61,609 nucleotides of DNA from Amycolatopsis palatopharyngis (GTDB lineage: Bacteria > Actinomycetota > Actinomycetes > Mycobacteriales > Pseudonocardiaceae). Positions within the stretch are counted from its first letter, which is position 1. Each line of letters opens with the position of its first letter. The translations under genes and the position numbers were made by a program. The notes below the pieces were generated by a model that searched no databases, was not told the DNA's origin, and worked only from the letters and a program-made list of their open reading frames with translations. Location: the NCBI RefSeq assembly GCF_003385185.1, contig NZ_PQHZ01000039.1, positions 1 to 61,609 on the forward strand. The letters are read 5' to 3'. Of this stretch, positions 25,220 to 34,218 are shown piece after piece.

Positions 25220-26554
25220 TCAGGACTCCGTGGTGGTGCGGGGCCAGGGGTTGAGCCGTTCGAGCTGCGCCGCGATGCCGAGCAGCAGTGGCTCACTGCC
25301 CGGCGCGCCGACGAGTTGCACGCCCAGTGGGACACCTGCCGGATGCCTGCCCGCGGGGACGGACAACGCCGGATAGCCGGCCAGGTTCCACAGTCCGGTG
25401 AATCCCGCGAGCCGCATCGAAGGCACGGCGTTGCCCAGCCACGAGCGCTCGTGCCAGCGGCGTGCCTTCGGCGGCAGCGTGGCGAGGGTCGGCGTCACCA
25501 GCACGTCATGGTCGGCGAAGAACTCCTCGGCACGCAGCCGCCAGTCCTGTGCCGCGCCGGCCCGCACCAGTCCCGTCCTGCGCACGACATCGCCGGCTCT
25601 GACGTGCGCCCGCGAGCGGCGCTGCAGCAGGGCACGGTCCAGATCGGCCGCCTGCTCCGCGGGCCCCGCGAGCCAGCGGGTCAGGAGCCCGGCGACGGCG
25701 GCCGCCGGGTAACGCGGCTGGGCGGTGACCACCCGGTGCCCCGCCTCGCCCAGCAACAGGCCGGTCCTGGTGACCGCGTCCCGCAGCGGTCGCGGAACCG
25801 GTGCCCGGGTGAGCGGGACCTGAGTCGAGATGGCTACCCGCACCGTTGACGGATCGGCGATCTCGCCGAGGTCCGGACGTTCGGCGAGCACACCGAGCAG
25901 GAGCGCGGCATCGGCGACAGTGGTAGCCAGCGATCCGTGGGTGGACATACCGAACCAGCCACCGTCGTGCGGTTCGGCCACCACGCCTGCTCCGGGCTTG
26001 ATCCCCACCAGGCCGCACATCCCCGCGGGCAGTCGGACCGAACCCAGCCCGTCGGTACCGTGCGCGAGCGGAACGAGGCCGGCCGCGACCGCGGCACCAC
26101 TGCCGCCGGAGGAACCACCCGCGACGTACGCGGGTTCCCACGGATTGCGGGCCACGCCGCTGGGACTGTCACTCATCGGCCAGACACACAGTTCCGGCAC
26201 CCGCGTGATGCCGACGACCACCGCTCCCGCGCCGCGCAGTCGCCGCACGATGTGGTCGTCAGCAGTTGCGGGCTCGCGCGAACTCGCCAGCGATCCCCAT
26301 TCGGCGTGCTCGCCCTCGACCTCGACGACGTCCTTTACGGCGATCGGCACACCCGCGAGCGGAAGCCCGGCGAGATCGGAGCGCTCGCGCAGGGCGGCGG
26401 CCTCGGCGAGCGCCGCCGTGTCCCGTACTCGGCGAAACGCCTGCACCACACCGTCCGCCGCTCGAATCCTGGACAGCGCCTGCTCGGTCACTTCCACCGG
26501 ATCGAGTTCGCCGTTGCGTACCGAGCGCGCGATGTCCACTGCCGTCCAGGTCAT
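25220..26554 (-). CDS. Amidase (amidase signature family)
   Basis: 444 residues. The catalytic Lys74 (AVKD), cis-Ser in GGSSGGSG (148-149) and nucleophile Ser172 (GSVRLPA) are all in place, so an active amide hydrolase. Similar to GatA/AtzE/FAAH-type enzymes, but gatB and gatC are absent nearby, making a catabolic or detoxifying role likelier. The substrate is unknown. It ends 41 nt from the family C element and converges with the DivIVA-like gene. Confidence 0.88.
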   Translation of the reverse strand: MTWTAVDIARSVRNGELDPVEVTEQALSRIRAADGVVQAFRRVRDTAALAEAAALRERSDLAGLPLAGVPIAVKDVVEVEGEHAEWGSLASSREPATADDHIVRRLRGAGAVVVGITRVPELCVWPMSDSPSGVARNPWEPAYVAGGSSGGSGAAVAAGLVPLAHGTDGLGSVRLPAGMCGLVGIKPGAGVVAEPHDGGWFGMSTHGSLATTVADAALLLGVLAERPDLGEIADPSTVRVAISTQVPLTRAPVPRPLRDAVTRTGLLLGEAGHRVVTAQPRYPAAAVAGLLTRWLAGPAEQAADLDRALLQRRSRAHVRAGDVVRRTGLVRAGAAQDWRLRAEEFFADHDVLVTPTLATLPPKARRWHERSWLGNAVPSMRLAGFTGLWNLAGYPALSVPAGRHPAGVPLGVQLVGAPGSEPLLLGIAAQLERLNPWPRTTTES

Positions 26555-26675
26555 ACCGAAACCTTACCGGCCAGTAGCAGCTGCGTGGAGTCCCGCGTAA
26601 ATGCGTCAGATTACGAATATCAACGTCCTCGCCCGGGTCGTACAGTGCGGGGACGACACTGGAAGTTGATCCGGA

Positions 26676-28181
26676 GTGAGGCCCTTGCACAGCGGTGGAC
26701 GTTCCCCCTCGGGGCTCGGCTCGGCTGCGGACGAGCGCGATGTGGTGATCGTCGGATCGGGGCCCAACGGGCTGGCGGCCGCGGTGATCATGGCCCGCGC
26801 CGGGCTCTCGGTCGACGTCTACGAGGCCGCCGAGGCGGCAGGCGGGGGTACCCGCACGGTCGAGCCGATGCCCGGGTTCCGGTTCGACGAGTGTTCTGCC
26901 GTTCACCCCATGGGTCTCGCGTCGCCGTTCTTCCGCGCGTTCGGACTGGCGGAACACGGCGTGGAGATGTTGCAGCCCGAGGTCGCCTACGCGCACCCGC
27001 TCGACGGTGCCAGGGCCGGGCTGGCATGGCGCGACCTGAACCGCACGGTCGAGGGCCTCGGCCGTGACGGCCCAGCCTGGCGCAGACTGCTCGGCCCGCT
27101 GGCAGGGAACTGGCAAGGGGTCGTGGCGACGGGGATGTCCGACCTGCGCCATCTGCCCGCCCATCCGGTAGCCGCGGCACGACTCGGCAGGCGAATGCTG
27201 GAGCAGGGGTCGCCGTTGTGGAATCTGCGCTTCCGCGAGGAGGTGGCGCCTGCGCTGCTCACCGGTGTCAGCGCGCACGCCATTCGCCCGCCGAGGGCGT
27301 TGCCTCCGGCCGGAGTCGGGTTGATGCTCGCGGCGCTCGCACATAGCGTCGGCTGGCCACTGGTCCGCGGCGGGAGCCAGGCGATCGCCGACGCACTGGT
27401 GGCCGACCTGCGCACGCACGGTGGCCGGCTGCACCTCGGGCGCCGGGTGCGGACGCTCGCCGAGCTGCCGCGCGCGAGCGCCGTACTGCTCGACGTGAGT
27501 CCGGCGGAGCTTCTCCGGCTCGCTGCCGAGCGGCTACCCGGCCGGTACGGCACCGCCGCCACGGCGTACCGGTACGGCGGCGCGGCCTGCAAGGTGGATT
27601 TCGCCCTGTCGGAACGGGTCCCGTGGAGCGCCCGAGGCTGCGAACTCGCTGGGACGCTGCATCTCACGGGGTCGCGAGCGGAAGCCCTCGCGGTGCAGCG
27701 TGAGGTCGCCGCCGGCCGCTGCCCGGAGCGGCCGTACGTACTCGCCGTGCAGCCCGAGGTGGTCGACGACAGCAGGGCACCCCGGGGCAAGGCGACGTTG
27801 TCCGTCTACGCCCATGTGCCCCAGGGCTACCCGGCCGACATCGGCGACCTCGTGACCGCGCAGATCGAACGGTTCGCACCAGGCTTCCGCGACGTCGTAC
27901 TGCATCGGTGGGTGCGAACGGCGACCGAGCTACAGGGCTGGAACCCCAACTACGTCGGCGGTGACATCTCGGCGGGCGCGATGTCGTTGCGGCAGACCGT
28001 TTTCCGGCCGGTACCCCGCTGGAATCCCTATAGGACTCCAATCGCGGGTGTCTACCTCTGCTCCGCCTCCACGCCGCCTGGCCCGGGCGTGCACGGAATG
28101 GCTGGTGTGCACGCCGCGGGCCATGCGCTGCGCGATCGATTCGGCATCGACGAGCCACCGCTCGAACTGATGCTCGGCTGA
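26676..28181 (+). CDS. FAD-dependent phytoene dehydrogenase-like oxidoreductase
   Basis: About 500 residues. N-terminal Rossmann motif VVIVGSGPNGLAAAVIMARAG and C-terminal FAD segment (GVYLCSASTPPGPGVHGMAGVHAAG) mark the CrtI-like family. No carotenoid or isoprenoid gene is adjacent, so the substrate is unknown. The frame opens at GTG 26676; TTG 26685 is better spaced from GGAGTGAGG and may be the true start. Confidence 0.85.
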   Translation: MRPLHSGGRSPSGLGSAADERDVVIVGSGPNGLAAAVIMARAGLSVDVYEAAEAAGGGTRTVEPMPGFRFDECSAVHPMGLASPFFRAFGLAEHGVEMLQPEVAYAHPLDGARAGLAWRDLNRTVEGLGRDGPAWRRLLGPLAGNWQGVVATGMSDLRHLPAHPVAAARLGRRMLEQGSPLWNLRFREEVAPALLTGVSAHAIRPPRALPPAGVGLMLAALAHSVGWPLVRGGSQAIADALVADLRTHGGRLHLGRRVRTLAELPRASAVLLDVSPAELLRLAAERLPGRYGTAATAYRYGGAACKVDFALSERVPWSARGCELAGTLHLTGSRAEALAVQREVAAGRCPERPYVLAVQPEVVDDSRAPRGKATLSVYAHVPQGYPADIGDLVTAQIERFAPGFRDVVLHRWVRTATELQGWNPNYVGGDISAGAMSLRQTVFRPVPRWNPYRTPIAGVYLCSASTPPGPGVHGMAGVHAAGHALRDRFGIDEPPLELMLG

Positions 28182-28195
28182 GAATCCGGCAGGCG

Positions 28196-28615
28196 TCAGG
28201 AGTTCTGCGCGGCCACCTGAGCACGCAGCTTGTTCTCGGCCTCCTGGAGTTCGGGAGACATGACCTCGGCGAAGTCCTCGGTCTCGAACACCTGGCGCAC
28301 CTCGACCTCGCCGTCCACGAACGGAACTCGCCTGGCCCACTCGATCGCCTCGTCCTTGGACTTGACGTCGATGATCCAGAAGCCGGCGATCAGTTCCTTG
28401 GCCTCGGTGAACGGACCGTCGGTCACGGTCGCCTCCTTGCCGGAGAACGTGACCCGCGCGCCCTTCGAACTCGGTTGCAGGCCGTCCCCGGCGAGCATCA
28501 CGCCGGACTTCACCAACTCGGCGTTGAACTTCCCCATGTCATTCAGCTCCTCCTCCGTGGGCAGGACGCCCGACTCGGAGTCGGCGGAAGCCTTGACGAT
28601 CATCATGAACCGCAT
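28196..28615 (-). CDS. YCII/DGPF-domain protein
   Basis: 139 residues with the DGPF motif (VTDGPFTEAKELIAGFWIIDV) of the YciI-related family common in actinobacteria, often beside ECF sigma factors; none is present here. AGGAGA precedes the ATG. The biochemical role is unknown. Confidence 0.85.
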   Translation of the reverse strand: MRFMMIVKASADSESGVLPTEEELNDMGKFNAELVKSGVMLAGDGLQPSSKGARVTFSGKEATVTDGPFTEAKELIAGFWIIDVKSKDEAIEWARRVPFVDGEVEVRQVFETEDFAEVMSPELQEAENKLRAQVAAQNS

Positions 28616-28811
28616 CTCGAATCTCCTTCTCGTCCGCGTAACCGGTCCGCTGTCCGGCCGGTCCCGGCCAGTTCCGCCTGGCCGTTACTGACGCGTCGAT
28701 CGACAGCTTGCCGGATCGACACGGCCGGAGAAGTTTTTTTCGGATTCTTTCTCGCACGTCGTCGGGCAAAGGTCCACCCCCATCCGCCGCGATCTGGCAG
28801 GATCGGCTCCG

Positions 28812-29030
28812 ATGGCCGAACAAGACGAGGACAAGCTGCGAAAACGCCAGTTCAGGGCGGTGGCCATGCTGCTTCCCCTCGGAATCGCCATGCTGGTCGT
28901 GATGGCGGTACTCGGAGAGTCAAGCTGGCAGATGTGGCTGTTCGGCGGGCTGATGGTGTTCAGCGCGACCGGCATGCTGGTCGGGCAGATCCTGGAGCGC
29001 CGACGGCCGCGCACGAGCGACAACGGGTAG
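28812..29030 (+). CDS. Small two-span membrane protein
   Basis: 72 residues: charged N-terminus (MAEQDEDKLRKRQFR), two membrane spans, basic tail (LERRRPR). Not recognised. It converges with the 72-residue two-span protein on the other strand. The 196-bp gap before it carries no visible gene. Confidence 0.6.
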   Translation: MAEQDEDKLRKRQFRAVAMLLPLGIAMLVVMAVLGESSWQMWLFGGLMVFSATGMLVGQILERRRPRTSDNG

Positions 29031-29078
29031 GCCGTCTCCTACCCGGCCAAAAGTGCTCACTCACACCGCGGTCGCGGG

Positions 29079-29297
29079 TCAGCGCTTCCGCCGCTCCAGG
29101 ATCGCGATCGCGGTCACGCCGCCGAGGAGCACCAGCAGCGGGCAGACCCAGCGGAGCGCGCCTGCTGAATCGTCCAGCACAAGCGACCAGAGCCCGTTGC
29201 TCGACCCGAACACCATCATGACCAGCGGAATGACTCCGAGTGTGATCCCGATCAGCCCGGCCAGCCCCTGCCAGGCGTCCGCTGTCTTCGCCGTCAT
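29079..29297 (-). CDS. Small two-span membrane protein under TetR-type operator
   Basis: 72 residues from the ATG at 29297, which has GGGGGA upstream; two in-frame ATGs further upstream fall in or near the operator. Two spans and a basic tail (LERRKR). The palindrome at 29321-29336 lies 24 bp upstream, so it is very likely controlled by the divergent TetR protein. Function unknown. Confidence 0.65.
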   Translation of the reverse strand: MTAKTADAWQGLAGLIGITLGVIPLVMMVFGSSNGLWSLVLDDSAGALRWVCPLLVLLGGVTAIAILERRKR

Positions 29298-29320
29298 CTG
29301 TCCCCCTTGCATGCCCGATC

Positions 29321-29336
29321 CAATGCGATCGCATTG
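29321..29336. promoter_or_regulatory. TetR operator O1
   Basis: Perfect 16-bp palindrome CAATGCGATCGCATTG in the divergent promoter region, 24 bp upstream of the 72-residue membrane protein. Identical to O2, starts 39 bp apart. Confidence 0.85.
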
Positions 29337-29359
29337 AAACACTGACGGCCGACCGGTGT

Positions 29360-29375
29360 CAATGCGATCGCATTG
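29360..29375. promoter_or_regulatory. TetR operator O2
   Basis: Second identical copy of CAATGCGATCGCATTG. It abuts the -10-like TATGCT at 29377 upstream of tetR, so repressor bound here should block tetR transcription. Confidence 0.85.
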
Positions 29376-29376
29376 A

Positions 29377-29389
29377 TATGCTCGGCCAG
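29377..29389 (+). promoter_or_regulatory. -10 element of a probable leaderless tetR promoter
   Basis: TATGCT (29377-29382) followed by 6 nt and the GTG start at 29389. The predicted transcription start coincides with the start codon and no SD is present. Confidence 0.55.
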
Positions 29390-29985
29390 TGCCCCGTTCG
29401 GTCGATCACGACGCCCAGAAGTCCGGTCTTGCCCGCGCCGTCTGGGCACTCGTCGCCCGCAGGGGTCTGGAGTCGGTATCGCTGCGATCGGTCGCCGCGG
29501 AGGCGGACGTGTCGATGGGCCGCGTGCAGTACTACTTCGCCACGAAGGACGACCTGCTGCTGTACAGCCTCGACCACGCCCACCGACGCATGGAGGCGCG
29601 AATCGTAGAACGCGTCGAGGCGGTCGGAGGTGACGAGCGCAGCATGCTGATCACCATTCTCGACGAACTACTCGGCGAGCACCCCGAAACCCGGGACGCG
29701 ATCCGAGTCCACGCCTTCTTCGCCGCCCGCGCCTCGGACAACGAACGGATGGCGGCAGTACTCACCGACGGGGACGCGGAAATCCTCGCGCTGGCAGTGG
29801 CGGTGATCGCGCAGGCGAAAGCAGCGGGACGCGTCGCCGCGGACGTCGACCCCGAACTCGACGGCTACGCGCTCTTCACGCTCGCTCGCGGCCTCGGCTC
29901 CGACGTCGCCCTCTACGGTGCGCCGATCGACAGAGCGCGAAAGACGTTGGAGCACGTCATCCGCCGAGTTGCACCCGCGGTTTGA
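29389..29985 (+). CDS. TetR-family repressor, autoregulated
   Basis: 198 residues. N-terminal HTH (GLESVSLRSVAAEADVSMGRVQYYFATKDDLLLYSL) and an all-helical ligand domain. Starts at GTG 29389, probably on a leaderless mRNA. Two identical perfect palindromes lie between it and the divergent small membrane protein, strongly implying control of both genes. The ligand is unknown. Confidence 0.9.
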   Translation: MPRSVDHDAQKSGLARAVWALVARRGLESVSLRSVAAEADVSMGRVQYYFATKDDLLLYSLDHAHRRMEARIVERVEAVGGDERSMLITILDELLGEHPETRDAIRVHAFFAARASDNERMAAVLTDGDAEILALAVAVIAQAKAAGRVAADVDPELDGYALFTLARGLGSDVALYGAPIDRARKTLEHVIRRVAPAV

Positions 29986-30122
29986 ACACCCACTTCTCCC
30001 GGCGTGAGATCCGCGATCTCGGCCACCACAGCGACGACCACGAAACGCTTCGATACGTCTCGTCTCGTCACCCGCTGATCAGCTCGGCCCCGCGAAACCG
30101 TCAAGGACGCCGAGCGAGTGGG

Positions 30123-30491
30123 TCAAAATTGAGACTCAAGATCTTTGATGGCACGCGATGGACGGAGCACCATAGCCCGCCACAGCAGCGCACTTACTAC
30201 AACTGCCGCGCCGACCGTACCGACAATCCAGAATAGCGGAAACAGATCAGTGCGCATGACACTCGGAAAATGATCGTATTCGCAGCGGATAGTGATCGGA
30301 TCGACGAGGTATGCGGGTCGTCCACCACCAGTTGCCTCGGTCATTCCGATGGGCTCGGGTACTCGGGTAATGCAGTAGTCGCTTACATACTGCCGTTGTC
30401 CGACAGCGGCAAGCACTAGTGCCGTGATCATCAATACTGACGTGATCAGGGCAGCAGCACTGACGCGGAGGATCCACTTCCTCGTTCTCAC
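30123..30491 (-). CDS. Two-span membrane protein of atypical composition
   Basis: 122 residues with an N-terminal span (about 8-31), an outer loop with two Cys (DYCITRV, TIRCEYD) and a second span (about 85-106). Codon use is clearly more A/T-rich than neighbours (for example ATA, TTA-like and AGT codons), which suggests recent transfer. It lies just outside the left end of the proposed island. Not recognised. Confidence 0.55.
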   Translation of the reverse strand: MRTRKWILRVSAAALITSVLMITALVLAAVGQRQYVSDYCITRVPEPIGMTEATGGGRPAYLVDPITIRCEYDHFPSVMRTDLFPLFWIVGTVGAAVVVSALLWRAMVLRPSRAIKDLESQF

Positions 30492-31433
30492 ACGCGCGTA
30501 CCCTTCAGCCCGGATCTCCGACGCCGCCGCGAAGCCTTTCGATACCCGTCGAACACGCTACGTGCACTCGAAAGGCGCGGCATTCCGGAATCCGCCTGGG
30601 ATACCCCGCACGACAGACAAGTCGGGGAGATGATCCTGAGGGGCCACCTCCCCGACCCTCTGACCTGGGTCGTGCCCCCGACGGGGACAGCAGAGGATGG
30701 GAACAGGGTTAACCAGGGCGCCTTCACCGGCACCTTGACCGCCAACACGGTATTCGACCTTCCCGAATCGTCCCGGTGCACGTCATGACCAGCCCGGACC
30801 GGACCTTCCAGACCCAATGCGCGTGCACACTGCTCGGTGCGCTCGGCGCCGCCTACATCTCCTAACATCACGGCCGCACCTTCGCCCTCGACAGGAGCGC
30901 CGATCCGACAACGGCGTCGAGGCTCTCCCCTTCATATGGTGATCACTTGCCGGGCCGGGAAGGCGCGCGTCGGTGGCGGCAGTCCCCGGCACGGAGACTT
31001 ACTTCAGTCTCGGGCGTATTGCTGCCTCGTTCCCTTTGGGGAACGATGTTCCTTGCCCACAGCTCACCTCCCGGCCACCGCGCAGCGCGTCGCGGATCGA
31101 AGTCGCTGTACTGGTGATACGGCGTTTCCGTGCTGCTTTTCCGGAGAACGTCCCCTGGAACCCCGGGTAGTATTCGCGCAGCAGCGACCGCAGTTCCTAG
31201 TTTCGAACGGAGGTTCGTCGGCTGACCTGACGTACCTGAAGTGGCCTCCGATGTGCACTGGCCGATCACCAACCTCCGGGTCGTACTCGGGATGAGCGCG
31301 TACGACCGGCCACTCGTCGTCACCGACGCAGTCGAGGGATTGGCGGGGATGCCGACGGATCACGGCCCGCCGGGTTGACGGTACGGAATCGCGCCACACC
31401 GGTGCGTCTGATCCGTCCGAGGATTGCGGGGTC
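30492..31433. other. 942-bp gap without a convincing gene (left end of the island)
   Basis: No reading frame here has codon bias or recognisable similarity. A 52-codon frame (30630-30788, preceded by CGGGGAG) overlaps the left att-like repeat but is weak. The stretch probably holds decayed sequence around the integration end. Confidence 0.4.
30672..30687. repeat. Putative attL: copy of the tRNA 3' end
   Basis: GTGCCCCCGACGGGGA is identical, in the same orientation, to 38933-38948, which covers the last bases of the tRNA gene. No other tRNA part is present here, as expected for the distal copy left by integration at a tRNA 3' end. Confidence 0.65.
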
Positions 31434-32555
31434 GTGAATACCACACGGCCCGATGTCACGCTTCCGTCCGCATCGGCCGTTGACGCAGCGCACGACATCG
31501 AACAGGATGACGTTTCTGAAGAGGAAGCACCCGAACTCGAATTGCTCACCTGCTCACATTGGGGTGATGAGATGAGCGCCCCGTCGCTGGCGCGGCTCGC
31601 GGAGCGTCGCGGCCACACCATTCTGAACGACATCGGCGATGCCGGACGGACGGTCCACGCCTGCACCGGCACGCTGCGTCCCCACTCCCTCACCGTGAAG
31701 ACCGGATCCTCGTCCCTGGCCACCAGGTTGGTGCATGTCCGGCTGCAGGACACGTCTGTCAACCGGCTTCGCTACGGCACCGAGGTCACCGTCAGTTCCG
31801 GCGACGGTGCGCTCGACGACTACCTGCTCACGCTTCCCCTGTCGGGCCGCGGTACTTTCCGCTACGGCAACGACGTCGCTGCCGCTTCGCCCGACAGTGG
31901 CGTCATCATCGGCCCGCACCGTGAGTTCGACTTCGGTTTCGACCCGGACTGGGACCAACTGGTGATACGGCTCGATCGCGATCGGGTCGAGTCGGCCGCG
32001 GCGGCGTTGACCGGCGAGGTCGGGCCCGTCGACTTCGACCTCGCCCTCGCACCGGGAGTGGGGGCTCTCGACGGCCTTCTGGAGTCGGCCGTGACCCTGG
32101 CCGGCTCCGACACAGCCGAGCATCGCCCGCGACTGGTGTGGCAGTTCGAGCAGTTGATCCTCGAGACACTGCTCATGACTCAGCCGAACAACAGGCTGTG
32201 CATGACCGACGCCGGCCGGAGCCGGCCGAACTCGCCACGCGTACGCCAGGCGATGGAGTTCATGCTGGGCCAGCTGAGCGAACCACTGACCGTTACGACC
32301 GTCGCCGAGGCATGCGACACGAGCGTCCGAACCCTGCAGCAGACGTTCCGGCGCGAGACCGGCTCCTCACCGTTGCAATGGCTCCGGGAACAGCGGCTGG
32401 AACGCGCACACGCACTGCTGACCACGGCAGCACCCGGTCTGTCCGTTACCGACATCGCCTACCGCTGCGGCTTCTTCCACCTCGGCGAATTTGGAGCCGC
32501 CTTCCGTCGTCGCTACGGCACCACGCCCTCGAAGTTGTTGACAACACGACACTGA
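31434..32555 (+). CDS. AraC/XylS-family regulator of the catabolic cluster
   Basis: 373 residues. The N-terminal 250 form an AraC-binding-like ligand domain; the C-terminal two HTHs run from about 270 (VRQAMEFMLGQLSEPLTVTTVAEACDTSVRTLQQTFRRETG) to the end (GFFHLGEFGAAFRRRYGTTPSKLL). The start is GTG 31434; an ATG at 31572 is a shorter option. It is first in the same-strand cluster, like NphR upstream of the two-component nitrophenol hydroxylase genes in Rhodococcus. The inducer is unknown. Confidence 0.88.
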   Translation: MNTTRPDVTLPSASAVDAAHDIEQDDVSEEEAPELELLTCSHWGDEMSAPSLARLAERRGHTILNDIGDAGRTVHACTGTLRPHSLTVKTGSSSLATRLVHVRLQDTSVNRLRYGTEVTVSSGDGALDDYLLTLPLSGRGTFRYGNDVAAASPDSGVIIGPHREFDFGFDPDWDQLVIRLDRDRVESAAAALTGEVGPVDFDLALAPGVGALDGLLESAVTLAGSDTAEHRPRLVWQFEQLILETLLMTQPNNRLCMTDAGRSRPNSPRVRQAMEFMLGQLSEPLTVTTVAEACDTSVRTLQQTFRRETGSSPLQWLREQRLERAHALLTTAAPGLSVTDIAYRCGFFHLGEFGAAFRRRYGTTPSKLLTTRH

Positions 32556-32653
32556 TCCTCGGCCCCGGTCCGGCTCCTGGCGCGAACGGCCTGTTGCGCG
32601 ATTCCGAGCAAGGCTCGGCGCCTTTCCGATATCAGTGCGCCCCGCATCACGCG

Positions 32654-33463
32654 ATGGTGGAGGGCATGCAGATTGCTCTCCTTCAACTCGCCAGCCCGGG
32701 AGAGGAGTCCGTCGAGGACCGAATCGCCCGCGCGACACGCATGATCAACGCCGAACACGATCTCCACGACACCGACTTGCTCGTCCTTCCGGAGATGTGG
32801 ACCGCCGGATACTTCTCCTTCGAGCAGTACACCGCTCGGGCCGAACCGTTCGAAGGTCCCACACTGGCGGCCGCACGCACGTGGGCGCGTGCGTGGGACC
32901 TGTTCGTCCACCTCGGGAGCTTCGTGGAGGTGGGCACCGATGGGCGGCTCCACAACACCTCGGCAATCGTCGCCCCGGACGGGACCGTCGTCACGGCCTA
33001 CCGCAAGGTGCACCTGTTCGGCTACGGATCACGGGAGTCGGAGCTGCTCACGCCCGGCGACCGGCTCGGTCTTGGGCACGTCGCCGGGCCCGCCACGGGC
33101 ATCACCACGTGTTATGACCTTCGCTTCCCCGAGCTGTTCCGCAGCCTCGTGGACGAAGGGGCCGAACAGCTGATCGTCTGCGCGGCCTGGCCGGCGGCCA
33201 GGCTCGAACACTGGCGGTTGTTCACCTCGGTCCGTGCCGTCGAACAGCAGGCCAACCTGATCGCCTGCAACGCCGTCGGCCAACAGGACGGCGTCACGCT
33301 CGGTGGACACAGCCGAGTGGTCGCGCCGACCGGTGAGACTCTGGCGGAAGCAGGTACCGAGGAAGGCTTCACCTACGCCGACGTCGATTCCGACCTTCCG
33401 CGTACGACACGCGCCGAATTCTCCGCACTCGCCGACCGGCGCTGGCCGGTGCCCACCTCATGA
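32654..33463 (+). CDS. Carbon-nitrogen hydrolase (nitrilase superfamily)
   Basis: 269 residues. The Glu-Lys-Cys triad is visible: LPEMW, YRKVHLFGYG and TTCYDLRFPELFR. Motifs resemble amidases that hydrolyse small amides or N-carbamoyl groups rather than true nitrilases. Starts at ATG 32654 or 32666; GGAGG lies between them, too close to the second. It is in the aromatic cluster, where it may open a lactam/amide intermediate or release ammonia; this is inference. Confidence 0.88.
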   Translation: MVEGMQIALLQLASPGEESVEDRIARATRMINAEHDLHDTDLLVLPEMWTAGYFSFEQYTARAEPFEGPTLAAARTWARAWDLFVHLGSFVEVGTDGRLHNTSAIVAPDGTVVTAYRKVHLFGYGSRESELLTPGDRLGLGHVAGPATGITTCYDLRFPELFRSLVDEGAEQLIVCAAWPAARLEHWRLFTSVRAVEQQANLIACNAVGQQDGVTLGGHSRVVAPTGETLAEAGTEEGFTYADVDSDLPRTTRAEFSALADRRWPVPTS

Positions 33464-33540
33464 CGCCGCACCAGCGGGTTCCCGGTCCGGCATCACCCCT
33501 TCCTCCATCCAGAACGTACCCCCAACAGTCAAGGAGAGTC

Positions 33541-34218
33541 ATGGCTCGCACCGCCACCACACTCCGGCTACGCACCGTCGAGGGCGAATCGGTCGACGTG
33601 ACACCCAGCCGTCTCGTCATCGCCGGCTACACCGGACGAGACCAGGACGCGGTCCGACACCACATCGATGAACTGGCAGCCATCGGCGTCCCCGAACCGG
33701 ACAGCATCCCGGCCTTCTACGAACTGGACACCGATCTCCTCGCCGTGGAGAAGGACGTCGAGGTCGCCGGGGAGCAGACCTCGGGCGAAGTCGAGCCCGT
33801 CCTCATCCGCAACGACGGGCGCTACTACCTGACGGTGGGCAGCGACCACACCGACCGGGAGCTGGAGCGCCACGACATCAAGGCATCCAAGGGCGCGTGC
33901 CCCAAGCCGGTCGCGGGCACCGTCATCGACCTGGGCGGGCAGCCCTCGTCGCTGCCCTGGGACGAGATCACAGCATCCTCGTGGCTGGACGACGAGCCCT
34001 ACCAGGACGGCTCCCTCGCCCAGTTGCTCCCCATCACCCGGGTCCTCGCCGAATGGGAATCGCTCGACTCCGGCGATACCTCGATGGTCCTTTTCGGAGG
34101 GACGATGCCGCTCCTCGACGGCGGGTTCCGGTTCGGCTGGGAATGGCGAATGCGGCTCCGGGTTCCCGGGCAGCCGGCCGTCGAATTCACCTACACAACG
34201 TCTGTGAGGAAGAACTGA
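33541..34218 (+). CDS. DUF2848 family protein
   Basis: 225 residues resembling DUF2848, uncharacterised proteins distantly like fumarylacetoacetate hydrolases (VGSDHTDRELERHDIKASKGACPKPVAGTVIDL). The AAGGAG upstream of ATG 33541 is strong. Its stop overlaps the monooxygenase start (TGATG), so the two are co-translated. A role in hydrolysing or isomerising the oxygenated product is plausible but unproven. Confidence 0.75.
   Translation: MARTATTLRLRTVEGESVDVTPSRLVIAGYTGRDQDAVRHHIDELAAIGVPEPDSIPAFYELDTDLLAVEKDVEVAGEQTSGEVEPVLIRNDGRYYLTVGSDHTDRELERHDIKASKGACPKPVAGTVIDLGGQPSSLPWDEITASSWLDDEPYQDGSLAQLLPITRVLAEWESLDSGDTSMVLFGGTMPLLDGGFRFGWEWRMRLRVPGQPAVEFTYTTSVRKN

Noticed and set aside
25128..25376. 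Short gene starting in the right arm of family C (VAVEGDFDLAWWYLQT...)
   Set aside because: Not called as a gene: the start would be TTG without SD and the C-terminus runs antisense into the amidase. The shared motif is reported as a finding instead.
30630..30788. 52-codon frame with CGGGGAG upstream
   Set aside because: It overlaps the left att-like repeat, has no recognisable content and no neighbouring support.
30837..31323. Several 120-150 codon frames on both strands
   Set aside because: Mutually overlapping, no SD, no codon bias, no domain; treated as decayed sequence.
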